This document shows, piece after piece, positions 19,647 through 27,043 of a DNA stretch of 39,456 bases. The DNA comes from a virus: the IMG/VR virus record IMGVR_UViG_3300037258_001204, positions 1 through 39,456 of that record, one strand, 5' to 3'. The notes beneath the pieces are model-generated. The model saw nothing but the letters and a program-made list of their open reading frames with translations. It made no database searches and was not told where the DNA came from. Position 1 is the stretch's first letter. Each line of letters starts with the position of its first letter. The position numbers and the translations under genes are program-made.

Positions 19647-21134
19647 GTGTTTTTCTTCCCGCGCGCGGAGGATCGCTCGCCCTGGGGCGACTTCTGGTTC
19701 ACGCCGGTGGGCGCGCGCACGGCGACCGGTCAGCAGGTCACAGGCGAAAACGCGATGCGCCATGCGGCAGTCTATGCCTGCGTGCGCGTGCTGGCCGAGA
19801 CCTTCGCCATGCTGCCGTTTTCAATGTCGCGCATGGCCGGCGAAACCCTAAAGGCGGTGACCGATCACTGGCTTTATCGACTGCTGTCGAAACGGCCGAA
19901 CGACTTTCAGACGCCCTTCGAGTGGTCCGAGATGATGATCGGTCACCTGGCGCTGCGTGGAAACTGCTACCAGCAAATCCTTTCGAACGGCGCCGGCGAG
20001 GTCACGCAGCTGATCCCGCTGCATCCAGATCGTGTCAAACAGGAGGTCCTCGATAACGGCCGCATCCGCTACCGCGTGCGCAGCCGCGATGGCACGGAGA
20101 CCGTCTTCCCGGCCGGCCAGATCTGGCACATCAAGGGGCTCTCGTCGGATGGCTTAATGGGTCTCTCGCCGATCGAGCTCGCAAGCCAGACGATCGGCCT
20201 GGGCCTGGGCGTGCAGGAATACGGATCGCGTTTCTTCCAGAACGATGCGCGCCCTGGCGGTGGCTGGATCGAACACCCCAGCCACTTCAAGGACAAGGAA
20301 TCGCGAGAAATCTTCAAAACCTCCTGGCAGGAGTCGAATTCCGGGATCAATCGGCACAAGACGTCGGTGCTCGAGTGGGGAATGAAGTACCACGACCTGC
20401 CGATCAAGAATAACGACTCGCAGTTCCTGGAGACGCGGCAGTTCCAGGTCATCGACATCGCACGAATTTTCCGCGTGCCGCCGCACCTGGTCATGGACCT
20501 GACGCGCGGCACGTTCTCGAACATCGAGCAGCAGTCGCTCGAGTTCATGGCCTATACGATGGCGCCGTGGGCCGAGCGGCTGGAGAGCTCGATCGAGTTC
20601 AACTTCCTGCCCGACGAGGAGGACTGGACCACGGAGTTCGACATGCGCCACTTGATGCGCGGCGATTCCGCGGCGCGCGCCGGCTACTACACCAGCGGGA
20701 TCAACGCCGGCTGGCTCACGCGCAACGAAGCGCGCGAAGCCGAAGGGATGAACAAGCTCCCGGGGCTGGACGAGCCGCTCACGCCGATGAACATGGCCGG
20801 CGGCGCGAAGCCGCCCGCGCCGCCGCCGCCGGCGGAGGCCTCGGCGCAGCGCGTCGTGATCGCCGCGGCCGAGCGCGTCGTTCGTAAGGAGGTCGCAGCT
20901 GTGCGAAAGGCCCTCGAGCGCGGCGCCAGCGCCAAGGCGGTCGGAGAATTTTACGAGGCGCATATCCGCTTCGTCAGCGAGGCCTTTGCCGTCAGCGAGC
21001 AGCGAGCGCAGGCCTGGTGCGCCAACCAGGTCGAGCAGCTGAAGGCCTGCGCGGATGCGGTTGCGCTCGATTCGATGTTGCGCGACTGGGAATCAGCAGG
21101 GCCCGCGCGCCTGGCGCGTGCGATGTATCCGTAG
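19647..21134 (+). CDS. Portal protein (HK97 family)
   Basis: A 495-aa protein of the Phage_portal type: ENAMRHAAVYACVRVLAETF near the N-terminus, then YRLLSKRPNDFQTPFEWSEM, GNCYQQILSNGAGEVTQLIP, and RVPPHLVMDLTRGTFSNIEQ. Twelve copies form the ring through which DNA enters and to which the neck attaches. The C-terminal 100 residues are a helical, Ala-rich extension. GTG is chosen because the conserved region starts soon after and longer forms overlap the small membrane gene. Neighbours (terL before, protease after) fit. Confidence 0.93.
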   Translation: MFFFPRAEDRSPWGDFWFTPVGARTATGQQVTGENAMRHAAVYACVRVLAETFAMLPFSMSRMAGETLKAVTDHWLYRLLSKRPNDFQTPFEWSEMMIGHLALRGNCYQQILSNGAGEVTQLIPLHPDRVKQEVLDNGRIRYRVRSRDGTETVFPAGQIWHIKGLSSDGLMGLSPIELASQTIGLGLGVQEYGSRFFQNDARPGGGWIEHPSHFKDKESREIFKTSWQESNSGINRHKTSVLEWGMKYHDLPIKNNDSQFLETRQFQVIDIARIFRVPPHLVMDLTRGTFSNIEQQSLEFMAYTMAPWAERLESSIEFNFLPDEEDWTTEFDMRHLMRGDSAARAGYYTSGINAGWLTRNEAREAEGMNKLPGLDEPLTPMNMAGGAKPPAPPPPAEASAQRVVIAAAERVVRKEVAAVRKALERGASAKAVGEFYEAHIRFVSEAFAVSEQRAQAWCANQVEQLKACADAVALDSMLRDWESAGPARLARAMYP

Positions 21135-21147
21135 GAGGCTTATCGAT

Positions 21148-22059
21148 ATGCGTCACGCGCTGCTGGTATCCGAATTTCTGTCGACGCCCTGGGCGGTCGA
21201 GCATTCGCGCCTGGCGGTGTTCGCCGGTGTCGTGGCGCGCTGGGCGCACGGCGTACCGCGGACCATGGAAGAGTACGACGACCCTTCCGAGATCCAGGCC
21301 CGGCGCGATGCGGCGCAGCGCCAGGCGAACACGCTCGGCGGTGGCGTGGCGCGGATCCCGATCTTCGGGGCCATCACTCAGCGCGCCAGCATGATGTCGG
21401 ATTGGTCCGGTGGAACCTCGACGCAGCAGGTCTCGCAGCAGCTCGCCGATGCGCTTTCCGACGATTCGGTCGGCTCGATCCTGCTGGACATCGACTCGCC
21501 CGGCGGCTCTGTCATGGGAATTCAGGAGCTCGCCGACGAGATCCGCGCCGCCGGCGCGAAAAAGCCGGTCGCCGCGATCGCTAACTCGATGGCCGCCAGC
21601 GCCGCGTATTGGCTTGCGAGCCAGGCCTCGGAGTTCTACCTGACGCCCTCGGGCATGGTCGGGTCGATCGGCGTCTACGTGGCGCACGAGGATTACAGCA
21701 AGGCCCTCGACGAGATCGGCATCAAAACGACGCTGGTTTCGGCCGGCAAATTCAAGACTGAGGGAAACGACGTCGAGCCGCTGAGCGACGAGGCCAAGGC
21801 GCACATGCAGGCGACCGTCGACGCGTACTACCAGGCTTTTACCGGCGCCGTCGCCCGCGGCCGCGGCGTGCCGGTCGCGGAAGTGCGCGGCGGCATGGGC
21901 CAGGGCCGGATGCTGACGGCCGACGAGGCCAAAGCGGCCAAGATGGTCGATGGCGTGCAGACGTACGCGCAGACGGTGAAGCTGATGCAGCGGCGAAACG
22001 CCGCGCCGGCGGCCGCGCGCGCCAGGGCGCGAAGCCTAGCGCTCCTCGAGCAATCCTGA
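21148..22059 (+). CDS. Prohead maturation protease, S49/SppA-like
   Basis: A 303-aa peptidase of the S49 type: VARIPIFGAITQR, SILLDIDSPGGSVMGI, then the catalytic Ser in NSMAASAAYWLAS, GMVGSIGVYVAHEDYSKALD, and the catalytic Lys in GKFKTEGND. It should cleave the N-terminal delta domain of the capsid protein during head maturation. Strong TAGGAGG site 8 nt before the ATG. Ends in a basic Ala-rich tail. Confidence 0.92.
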   Translation: MRHALLVSEFLSTPWAVEHSRLAVFAGVVARWAHGVPRTMEEYDDPSEIQARRDAAQRQANTLGGGVARIPIFGAITQRASMMSDWSGGTSTQQVSQQLADALSDDSVGSILLDIDSPGGSVMGIQELADEIRAAGAKKPVAAIANSMAASAAYWLASQASEFYLTPSGMVGSIGVYVAHEDYSKALDEIGIKTTLVSAGKFKTEGNDVEPLSDEAKAHMQATVDAYYQAFTGAVARGRGVPVAEVRGGMGQGRMLTADEAKAAKMVDGVQTYAQTVKLMQRRNAAPAAARARARSLALLEQS

Positions 22060-22162
22060 CGAATTCGGGTCGTGCATTGACCCAGTGCCGCGCGCTCCGT
22101 TGAGCCGCGCGGTCTCGCCCGTCGGCGAGGCGATGCGTCGTTCAACTCACCAAGGACAAACC

Positions 22163-23494
22163 ATGAGTAAGGCATTGCGCGAGCTACAGGCTCGCAAGGC
22201 CAAGCAGGTCGCAGCCCTGCAGGCGATTAACGATGAAGCCGTGGCGGAAAGCCGCGAGCTGAGCGCCGAGGAGCAGACGGCATACTCCGCCGGCGAAGCA
22301 GCTCTTCGTGGCACCAACCAGGCAATCGTGCGCACTACCGCGCTGATCGCCGAGGAGACCCAGATTGACCGCGTACCGGAACAGCTGGTGGCTCGCATCG
22401 CGGCGACCGATCTGCAGGCCGAGCAGGATCCGAAGCGCGGATTCCGCAGCTTCGGCGAGTACGCACAGGCGGTGCGCGCGTCGGTCAAAGGGCGGATCGA
22501 TCCGCGCCTGGCGGCGATTGAGGCGGCCGCGCCGACGACCTACGGCAGCGAGGGATTGGGTCAGGACGGCGGTTTTGCGGTCCCTCCGCAATATTCGACC
22601 GACATCTACACGCTGGCGCTGACCGAGGATTCGCTGATCCCGCTCACCGACCGGACTCCGATCAGCAGCAACTCGATGGTGTTCCCGAAGGACGAGACCA
22701 CGCCCTGGGGGACCGACGGCGTGCGCGCTTACTGGCAGGCCGAGGCGGCGGCGGCCACACAGACGAAGCCGAAGCTCGGCACCAACACGCTGCGGCTAAA
22801 CAAGCTGATGGCGCTGGTCCCGCTGACCGACGAGCTCCTGGCCGATGCGCCGGCGCTCGGTGCGTATCTGACGCCGCTGATGGCCCGCTCGATCCGCTGG
22901 AAGACGAACGAGGGCATTCTGTTCGGCCCCGGCAACGGCCAGCCGCAAGGTGCTTTCGCTGGCGGCGCGGCGATCGTGCAGGCGAAGGATTTGGGCCAGG
23001 CGACCAAGACGGTCACCATCGGCAATATCACCAACATGGTCGCCCGACTGCCTCCCGGCATGTACAACGGCGCGATCTGGCTGGTGACGCCCGACGCGCT
23101 TCCGGCGCTGTTTCAGCTCACCCTGGGCAACTATCCGATCTATCTGCCGATCGGCGGCGGCGTCGGTGCGGTCCAGGGCGGTGCTGGAGTCGCGCAGAAC
23201 GTGCAGGGCGGTCCGATCGGCATGCTGTTCGGCCGACCGCTGTTCCCCAGCCAGCACGCGGCCGCGTTCAGCGCGCAGGGCGACCTGCTGCTGGCGAATC
23301 TCAGCTGGTACCGCACGATCGAGAACTCGGACGGTGTCCAGACGGCAACCTCGATGCACCTGTATTTCGACGCGGACGCGACGGCCTATCGCGTGACGTT
23401 CCGCATCGACGGGTCGTCGAAAATCGCGGCGCCGATCTCCCAGGCGAAGGGCACGAACACGCTGTCGCCCTTCATTCAGCTCGCGTCGCGCTAG
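22163..23494 (+). CDS. Major capsid protein, HK97 fold
   Basis: A 443-aa capsid subunit. Residues about 1-100 (MSKALRELQARKAKQVAALQ ...) are a charged coiled coil, the delta or scaffold domain removed by the protease. The HK97 core starts near GLGQDGGFAVPPQYSTDIYT; typical blocks include LVPLTDELLADAPALGAYLT and EGILFGPGNGQPQGAF. It ends with YRVTFRIDGS. ATG has an AAGGAC site. The longest open frame runs further upstream, but the conserved start is here. A strong RNA hairpin follows. Confidence 0.93.
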   Translation: MSKALRELQARKAKQVAALQAINDEAVAESRELSAEEQTAYSAGEAALRGTNQAIVRTTALIAEETQIDRVPEQLVARIAATDLQAEQDPKRGFRSFGEYAQAVRASVKGRIDPRLAAIEAAAPTTYGSEGLGQDGGFAVPPQYSTDIYTLALTEDSLIPLTDRTPISSNSMVFPKDETTPWGTDGVRAYWQAEAAAATQTKPKLGTNTLRLNKLMALVPLTDELLADAPALGAYLTPLMARSIRWKTNEGILFGPGNGQPQGAFAGGAAIVQAKDLGQATKTVTIGNITNMVARLPPGMYNGAIWLVTPDALPALFQLTLGNYPIYLPIGGGVGAVQGGAGVAQNVQGGPIGMLFGRPLFPSQHAAAFSAQGDLLLANLSWYRTIENSDGVQTATSMHLYFDADATAYRVTFRIDGSSKIAAPISQAKGTNTLSPFIQLASR

Positions 23495-23522
23495 TAGGCG
23501 TAGCTGCAGCTGAAACGGTAAG

Positions 23523-23550
23523 CCGAGCTCCGCCTGGCGGCGGGGCTCGG
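23523..23550 (+). promoter_or_regulatory. 12-bp hairpin after the capsid gene
   Basis: CCGAGCTCCGCC and GGCGGGGCTCGG pair over 12 bp (one G-U) around a TGGC loop, 28 nt past the capsid stop. No long T-run follows, only TCCCTT. It may be a leaky terminator or an RNA-end stabiliser that sets capsid mRNA apart from downstream genes. Short TTCGAACAC repeats follow at about 23556-23577. Confidence 0.6.
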
Positions 23551-23587
23551 TCCCTTCGAACACTTCGAACACTTCGAGGATCAATTC

Positions 23588-24034
23588 ATGACTCCGAATG
23601 CACGTCCGACCGAGCATCTCAGCGTGCTCGCGAGCATCGATCCGATAAGCCAGGCGGCCGGAACCGCCGCGACCGGATGGGTGCCCGTTTTGAATCACGA
23701 TGCGCTCCTGGCTCTGATCGACGTTGGCGTCTTTGGCGCCAGCGCGACCGTCGACTCCAAGATCCAGCAGGCCCAGGACGGCTCTGGCACCGGCGCGAAG
23801 GACCTGACCGGAAAGGCGATTACGCAGCTGCTGGCCGCCGGCGGCAACAATCGCCAGGCGGCGATCAATTTCCGCTCCTCCGACCTGGATACGAACAACG
23901 GCTTCGGCTGGGTGAAGCTGTCGGTGACCGTTGGAACGGCCGCCTCGCTGATCCAGGCACTGTTGCTCGGCTTCTACCCGACCTTCGAGACGGGCGAGCA
24001 GTTCAATCAGGCCGGCGTCGCCCAGATCGTCTAG
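23588..24034 (+). CDS. Putative head protein (decoration candidate)
   Basis: A 148-aa protein directly after the capsid gene, with a GAGGA site before the ATG. ARPTEHLSVLASIDPISQAA, ATGWVPVLNHDALLALIDVG, FGWVKLSVTVGTAASLIQAL. Low charge and beta-rich composition fit a small capsid-associated protein; a family cannot be named. Position between capsid and connector is where HK97-like phages often carry decoration or fibre genes. Confidence 0.6.
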   Translation: MTPNARPTEHLSVLASIDPISQAAGTAATGWVPVLNHDALLALIDVGVFGASATVDSKIQQAQDGSGTGAKDLTGKAITQLLAAGGNNRQAAINFRSSDLDTNNGFGWVKLSVTVGTAASLIQALLLGFYPTFETGEQFNQAGVAQIV

Positions 24035-24083
24035 GGGCTAGTCCGATCGGCGGCCGCGCCCGCGGCGGCCGCCATCCCTCGCT

Positions 24084-24713
24084 ATGCCCCTGAAACTCAC
24101 AACTCCGCCGGCGCAGGAGCCGGTCAGCGTCGAGGACTTCCGGGCCAATTCGCGCCTGGAAAGCGCGAGCGGCGATGATGAGCCGCTCCTGCAGCGGCTG
24201 ATCACGGCTGCCCGCGTTCGGGTCGAGAATTACTGTAACCGCTCGCTGATTACGCAGGAGTGGTTGCTGACGCTGGACGCTTTCCCGGGCGCACAGACCG
24301 TCGGGTCGCAGATGATCCAGGCGCCCTACAACCTGCCCGACAACGCGGTGCTGCTCGAGCGCGGCCCGATACAGTCGGTTGATCAGATCGCCTATACCGA
24401 CATGGGCAGCAACTCCCAGGTCACGGATCCGTCGATCTACACCGCCGAGCTGTCCGGCGACGTTGGCCGCATCACCCCGGTGTTCGGCCAGATCTGGCCG
24501 ATCACGTTGCCGCAGATCGGCGCCGTGCGCATCGGCTTCACGGCGGGCTACGGGGACGCTGCTGACATGGTCCCGGGGCCGATCATTCAGGCGATCCTGA
24601 TGCTCTGCGAGCACCTGTACGGCAATCGAGGCGTCGTGGCAGCCAGCTCGCTTAAAGAGCTGCCCTGGGGCGTCGCCGCGCTCCTGGACGACTACCAGGT
24701 CCAGCTCAATTGA
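24084..24713 (+). CDS. Head-tail connector, gp6-like
   Basis: A 209-aa protein: MPLKLTTPPAQEPVSVEDFR, EPLLQRLITAARVRVENYCN and RSLITQEW are the helical head of gp6-like (DNA packaging/connector) proteins. A beta-rich insert follows, then VRIGFTAGYGDAADMVPGPI and ILMLCEHLYGNRG. It forms the first adaptor ring below the portal. Longer than the minimal family because of the inserted beta part, as in many Beta- and Gammaproteobacterial phages. Confidence 0.88.
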   Translation: MPLKLTTPPAQEPVSVEDFRANSRLESASGDDEPLLQRLITAARVRVENYCNRSLITQEWLLTLDAFPGAQTVGSQMIQAPYNLPDNAVLLERGPIQSVDQIAYTDMGSNSQVTDPSIYTAELSGDVGRITPVFGQIWPITLPQIGAVRIGFTAGYGDAADMVPGPIIQAILMLCEHLYGNRGVVAASSLKELPWGVAALLDDYQVQLN

Positions 24714-25030
24714 TCGCCGCCGGCGATCTGGACCGGCAAATCGAGATCCTCAAGCGCCGCGTCGTCAAGAGCGACGCGGGCGAGGAGTCCGAGACCTTCG
24801 TGTCGGGCCTGACGGCCTGGGCCAAGGTCGTGCAACAGGCCGGCCGCGACTATTTCGCTGCGCGCCAGGTGCACGCCGAGGAGACCATGCAGTTCACGAT
24901 CCGCTACCGGACCGACTTTGATCAGTTCGATCGGATCGGCTACCGCGGTCGCCAGTTTCGCATCGCGCACATGGCCGAACTCGGCCGCCGCGAAGCCTGG
25001 GAGATCACCGGCGTCGTGGCGCAGAACTAG
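24710..25030 (+). CDS. Head-tail adaptor / head closure protein
   Basis: A 106-aa protein beginning at TTG, which overlaps the connector stop. IAAGDLDRQIEILKRR, LTAWAKVVQQAGRDYFAARQ, MQFTIRYRTDFDQFDRIGYR and GRQFRIAHMAEL match the SPP1 gp16-like stopper family, which seals the filled head and binds the tail. Spacing and order after gp6 are canonical. Confidence 0.88.
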   Translation: MIAAGDLDRQIEILKRRVVKSDAGEESETFVSGLTAWAKVVQQAGRDYFAARQVHAEETMQFTIRYRTDFDQFDRIGYRGRQFRIAHMAELGRREAWEITGVVAQN

Positions 25031-25036
25031 ACCGCC

Positions 25037-25387
25037 GTGGAGCTCGAGGACGTCCGCGATGCACTGGTCGAATTCCAGCCAGTCACAGCACTGGTCGCCG
25101 GCAGCATCTATTACCTGCAGGTGCCCGAAAACTCGGCGGCGCCCTACATCGTGCTCAAGCGCATTTCAACCGAGCCGCAGCGCTCCCTGACTGGGTCGAC
25201 GGGCGAAGAGCCGACGCAGTTCATCGTCGAGTGCTGGGCGCCGACTTACACGGCCGTGATCAGGCTGCGCGATGCAGCCCGCGCGGCGCTCGAGCAGGCC
25301 GGCCTGCAGATGCAACTCGAGGCGGAGGAGTACGACAGCGTCGTGCGCCTTCATTCGGTCGTTCAACACTGGATCCTGTGGGACTAA
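25037..25387 (+). CDS. Tail completion protein (DUF3168)
   Basis: A 116-aa protein with GTG start: ELEDVRDALVEFQPVTALVA, YYLQVPENSAAPYIVLKRIS, FIVECWAPTYTAVIRLRDAA. This is the DUF3168 (HK97 gp11 / lambda gpU-like) fold, which caps the tail tube at the head-proximal end. Six nucleotides separate it from the adaptor gene. Confidence 0.85.
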   Translation: MELEDVRDALVEFQPVTALVAGSIYYLQVPENSAAPYIVLKRISTEPQRSLTGSTGEEPTQFIVECWAPTYTAVIRLRDAARAALEQAGLQMQLEAEEYDSVVRLHSVVQHWILWD

Positions 25388-25399
25388 GGAGCTCACCCC

Positions 25400-26041
25400 A
25401 TGCCGAATACAAAGGCACAAGGCACAATCCTCTACGCCGAGTCGGCGCGCGCGGCTACAAAGCCGATAAGCGCCGTCACGAACGCAAATCCTGCGGTCGT
25501 CACGGCCACGGCCCACGGCTATTCGAACGGCCAGGTCGTATTTATCACCGGCCTGGTGGGCCCGACGCAGCTCAATGATCGCGCTTTCGTGATCAGCGGC
25601 GTCGCTGCCAACACGTTCACCCTGGGCGGTGAGGATTCCACGACCTACGGCGCCTATGTCTCGGGCGGCACGGCCGCGGCGCTCACGATGCAGAACGTCG
25701 GCCAGGTCTCCGACATCACGGCATTCGACGGCAAATCTTCCGAGGTCGACATCACGCACCTGCTGTCGGCCGCCAAGCAGTGGCAGCCCGGGCTGCCGGA
25801 CTTCGGCAATGTCACCCTGCAGCTGATTACCGACAATGTCACGCCGGACACCGGCCAGGCGCTGCTGCGCTCGATCAAGAACCAGCAGAAGATCGTCGGC
25901 TTTCAGATCCAAACCGTGGACGGCAAAAACGCGGTGTTCACTGCCGGCGTCATGAGTTTCACGGCAGACCTGAAAAAAGATAGCGTGCTTATGTCTCAGG
26001 TCGCGCTGCGCGTCTCCAATCAGCCGCAGTGGTTTGCCTGA
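25400..26041 (+). CDS. Major tail tube protein
   Basis: A 213-aa protein. Residues about 20-75 (AVTNANPAVVTATAHGYSNG, QVVFITGL, RAFVISGVAANTFTL) are a beta module of the ubiquitin-activating enzyme FCCH-like kind that decorates many phage tail proteins. The tube domain follows (TMQNVGQVSDITAFDGKSSE, LPDFGNVTLQLI, GVMSFTADLKKDSVLMSQVA). It polymerises as rings around the tape measure. TAAGGAG-type ribosome site before ATG. Stop overlaps the chaperone start (TGATG). Confidence 0.88.
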   Translation: MPNTKAQGTILYAESARAATKPISAVTNANPAVVTATAHGYSNGQVVFITGLVGPTQLNDRAFVISGVAANTFTLGGEDSTTYGAYVSGGTAAALTMQNVGQVSDITAFDGKSSEVDITHLLSAAKQWQPGLPDFGNVTLQLITDNVTPDTGQALLRSIKNQQKIVGFQIQTVDGKNAVFTAGVMSFTADLKKDSVLMSQVALRVSNQPQWFA

Positions 26042-26400
26042 TGACGCTGGCCACGCGCGAGCAGCTGCTGCGCGCGCAGCAGCAGAAGTTCGTCGACGTG
26101 CCGTGTCCGGAGATCGGCGAGGACGTCGTCGTGCGCGTCGGTCTTTGGACTGGCGCGCAGCGCGACGCCTTTGAGGCCGCGCTGTCCGATCGAAAGGAAC
26201 TCGGCACGCTGCGCGAGAACGCCCGCGCGGTCATGGTGGTGCATTCGGCGCTGGACGAGCAGGGCAACCGCATGTTCAGCGACGCCGATCTGCAGGTGCT
26301 CAGCACGCTGCCCTGGTCGCTGCTGGATCGAATCGCCAATGCCTCGGGCAAGCTCAACGGCGTAGGGCCGGGGCAGGACGAGGCGGCGGCAAAAAACTGA
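26041..26400 (+). CDS. Tail assembly chaperone (G-like)
   Basis: A 119-aa protein: TLATREQLLRAQQQKFVDVP, VRVGLWTGAQRDAFEAALSD, ARAVMVVHSALDEQGNRMFS. It has the size and place (tube protein before, tape measure after) of lambda gpG. It ends GCA-AAA-AAC-TGA, a perfect A_AAA_AAC slippery heptamer at the stop. A minority of ribosomes should shift -1 and make the longer GT form. Confidence 0.85.
   Translation: MTLATREQLLRAQQQKFVDVPCPEIGEDVVVRVGLWTGAQRDAFEAALSDRKELGTLRENARAVMVVHSALDEQGNRMFSDADLQVLSTLPWSLLDRIANASGKLNGVGPGQDEAAAKN
26391..26397 (+). promoter_or_regulatory. -1 programmed frameshift site A_AAA_AAC
   Basis: The heptamer lies in the zero frame exactly before the TGA of the chaperone gene, the canonical X_XXY_YYZ arrangement. 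A -1 slip joins codon 119 to the downstream T frame starting CTG at 26397. Confidence 0.88.
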
Positions 26401-26597
26401 GGGCCCAGCCGCATCGCCGGTTCACCTTCGAGCTGGCGCGCGAGCTGGGCATGACCAGGTCGGAGCTGCTCGAGCGTATGAGCTCGGCCGAGCTCACCGA
26501 GTGGATCGCGTTTTATCGCGTCCGAGGCGAACCGGCGGTCTCGCCGGTCGATTCAAAAATCGCAAAGATCTTCGCGAGGCCTGCCGGTGGCGGATGA
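26397..26597 (+). CDS. T extension of the tail chaperone (made by -1 frameshift)
   Basis: A 66-codon frame without its own good start: LRAQPHRRFTFELARELGMT, RSELLERMSSAELTEWIAFY, RVRGEPAVSP. The RFTFELARELGMT...ERMSSAELTEW motif is typical of the T part of phage GT chaperones. The fusion with the G part (join 26041-26397 and 26397-26597) would be 185 aa. G and GT bind the tape measure and guide tube assembly and are absent from the virion. The T stop lies inside the start of the gp10-like gene. Confidence 0.85.
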   Translation: MRAQPHRRFTFELARELGMTRSELLERMSSAELTEWIAFYRVRGEPAVSPVDSKIAKIFARPAGGG

Positions 26598-27042
26598 AGT
26601 CGAAATTACCTTCAACGACCGCGACCTGGTTGCCGCGCTTCGGGAATTCACCGACACGGTCGCCCGCAAGATCGTTCGAGCCTCCCTGCGCCAGATCGCC
26701 TCGGTAATCCAGGGCGCGATCGCCGCGGCCGCTCCTCGCCGCACCGGCAAACTCGCCGACAACATCGCCGTCACCACCTCGTTTTCCGCTTCGCGCGGGA
26801 TCGTCAAATCGCGCGTTATCGTCCGGACGGAGGGAAAGGCCGGCGATGCACGAAACGCCTTTTACTGGCGCTTCGTCAATTTCGGCCACCGCACGCGCCC
26901 GGGCAAGCACGGTGCCCAGCACGAGGTGGCCGCGCAGCCGTTCGTAACGCAGGCCGGCGCCCAGGCGCAGAACTACGCGGCCGACCAATTCTTCTCCGAC
27001 CTGGAAGCCGGCATAGACCGGCAATTCACCCGACAGGCCTGA
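26587..27042 (+). CDS. HK97 gp10-like tail/neck protein
   Basis: A 151-aa protein starting at GTG: EVEITFNDRDLVAALREFTD, IQGAIAAAAPRRTGKLADNI, WRFVNFGHRTRPGKHGAQHE, AQPFVTQAGAQAQNY. 'APRRTGxLxxxI', 'WRFVxFG' and 'AQPF' are the signature of gp10-family neck proteins that join head and tail. Normally this gene lies between the adaptor and DUF3168 genes; here it sits between the chaperone and the tape measure. Confidence 0.88.
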   Translation: MADEVEITFNDRDLVAALREFTDTVARKIVRASLRQIASVIQGAIAAAAPRRTGKLADNIAVTTSFSASRGIVKSRVIVRTEGKAGDARNAFYWRFVNFGHRTRPGKHGAQHEVAAQPFVTQAGAQAQNYAADQFFSDLEAGIDRQFTRQA

Positions 27043-27043
27043 T

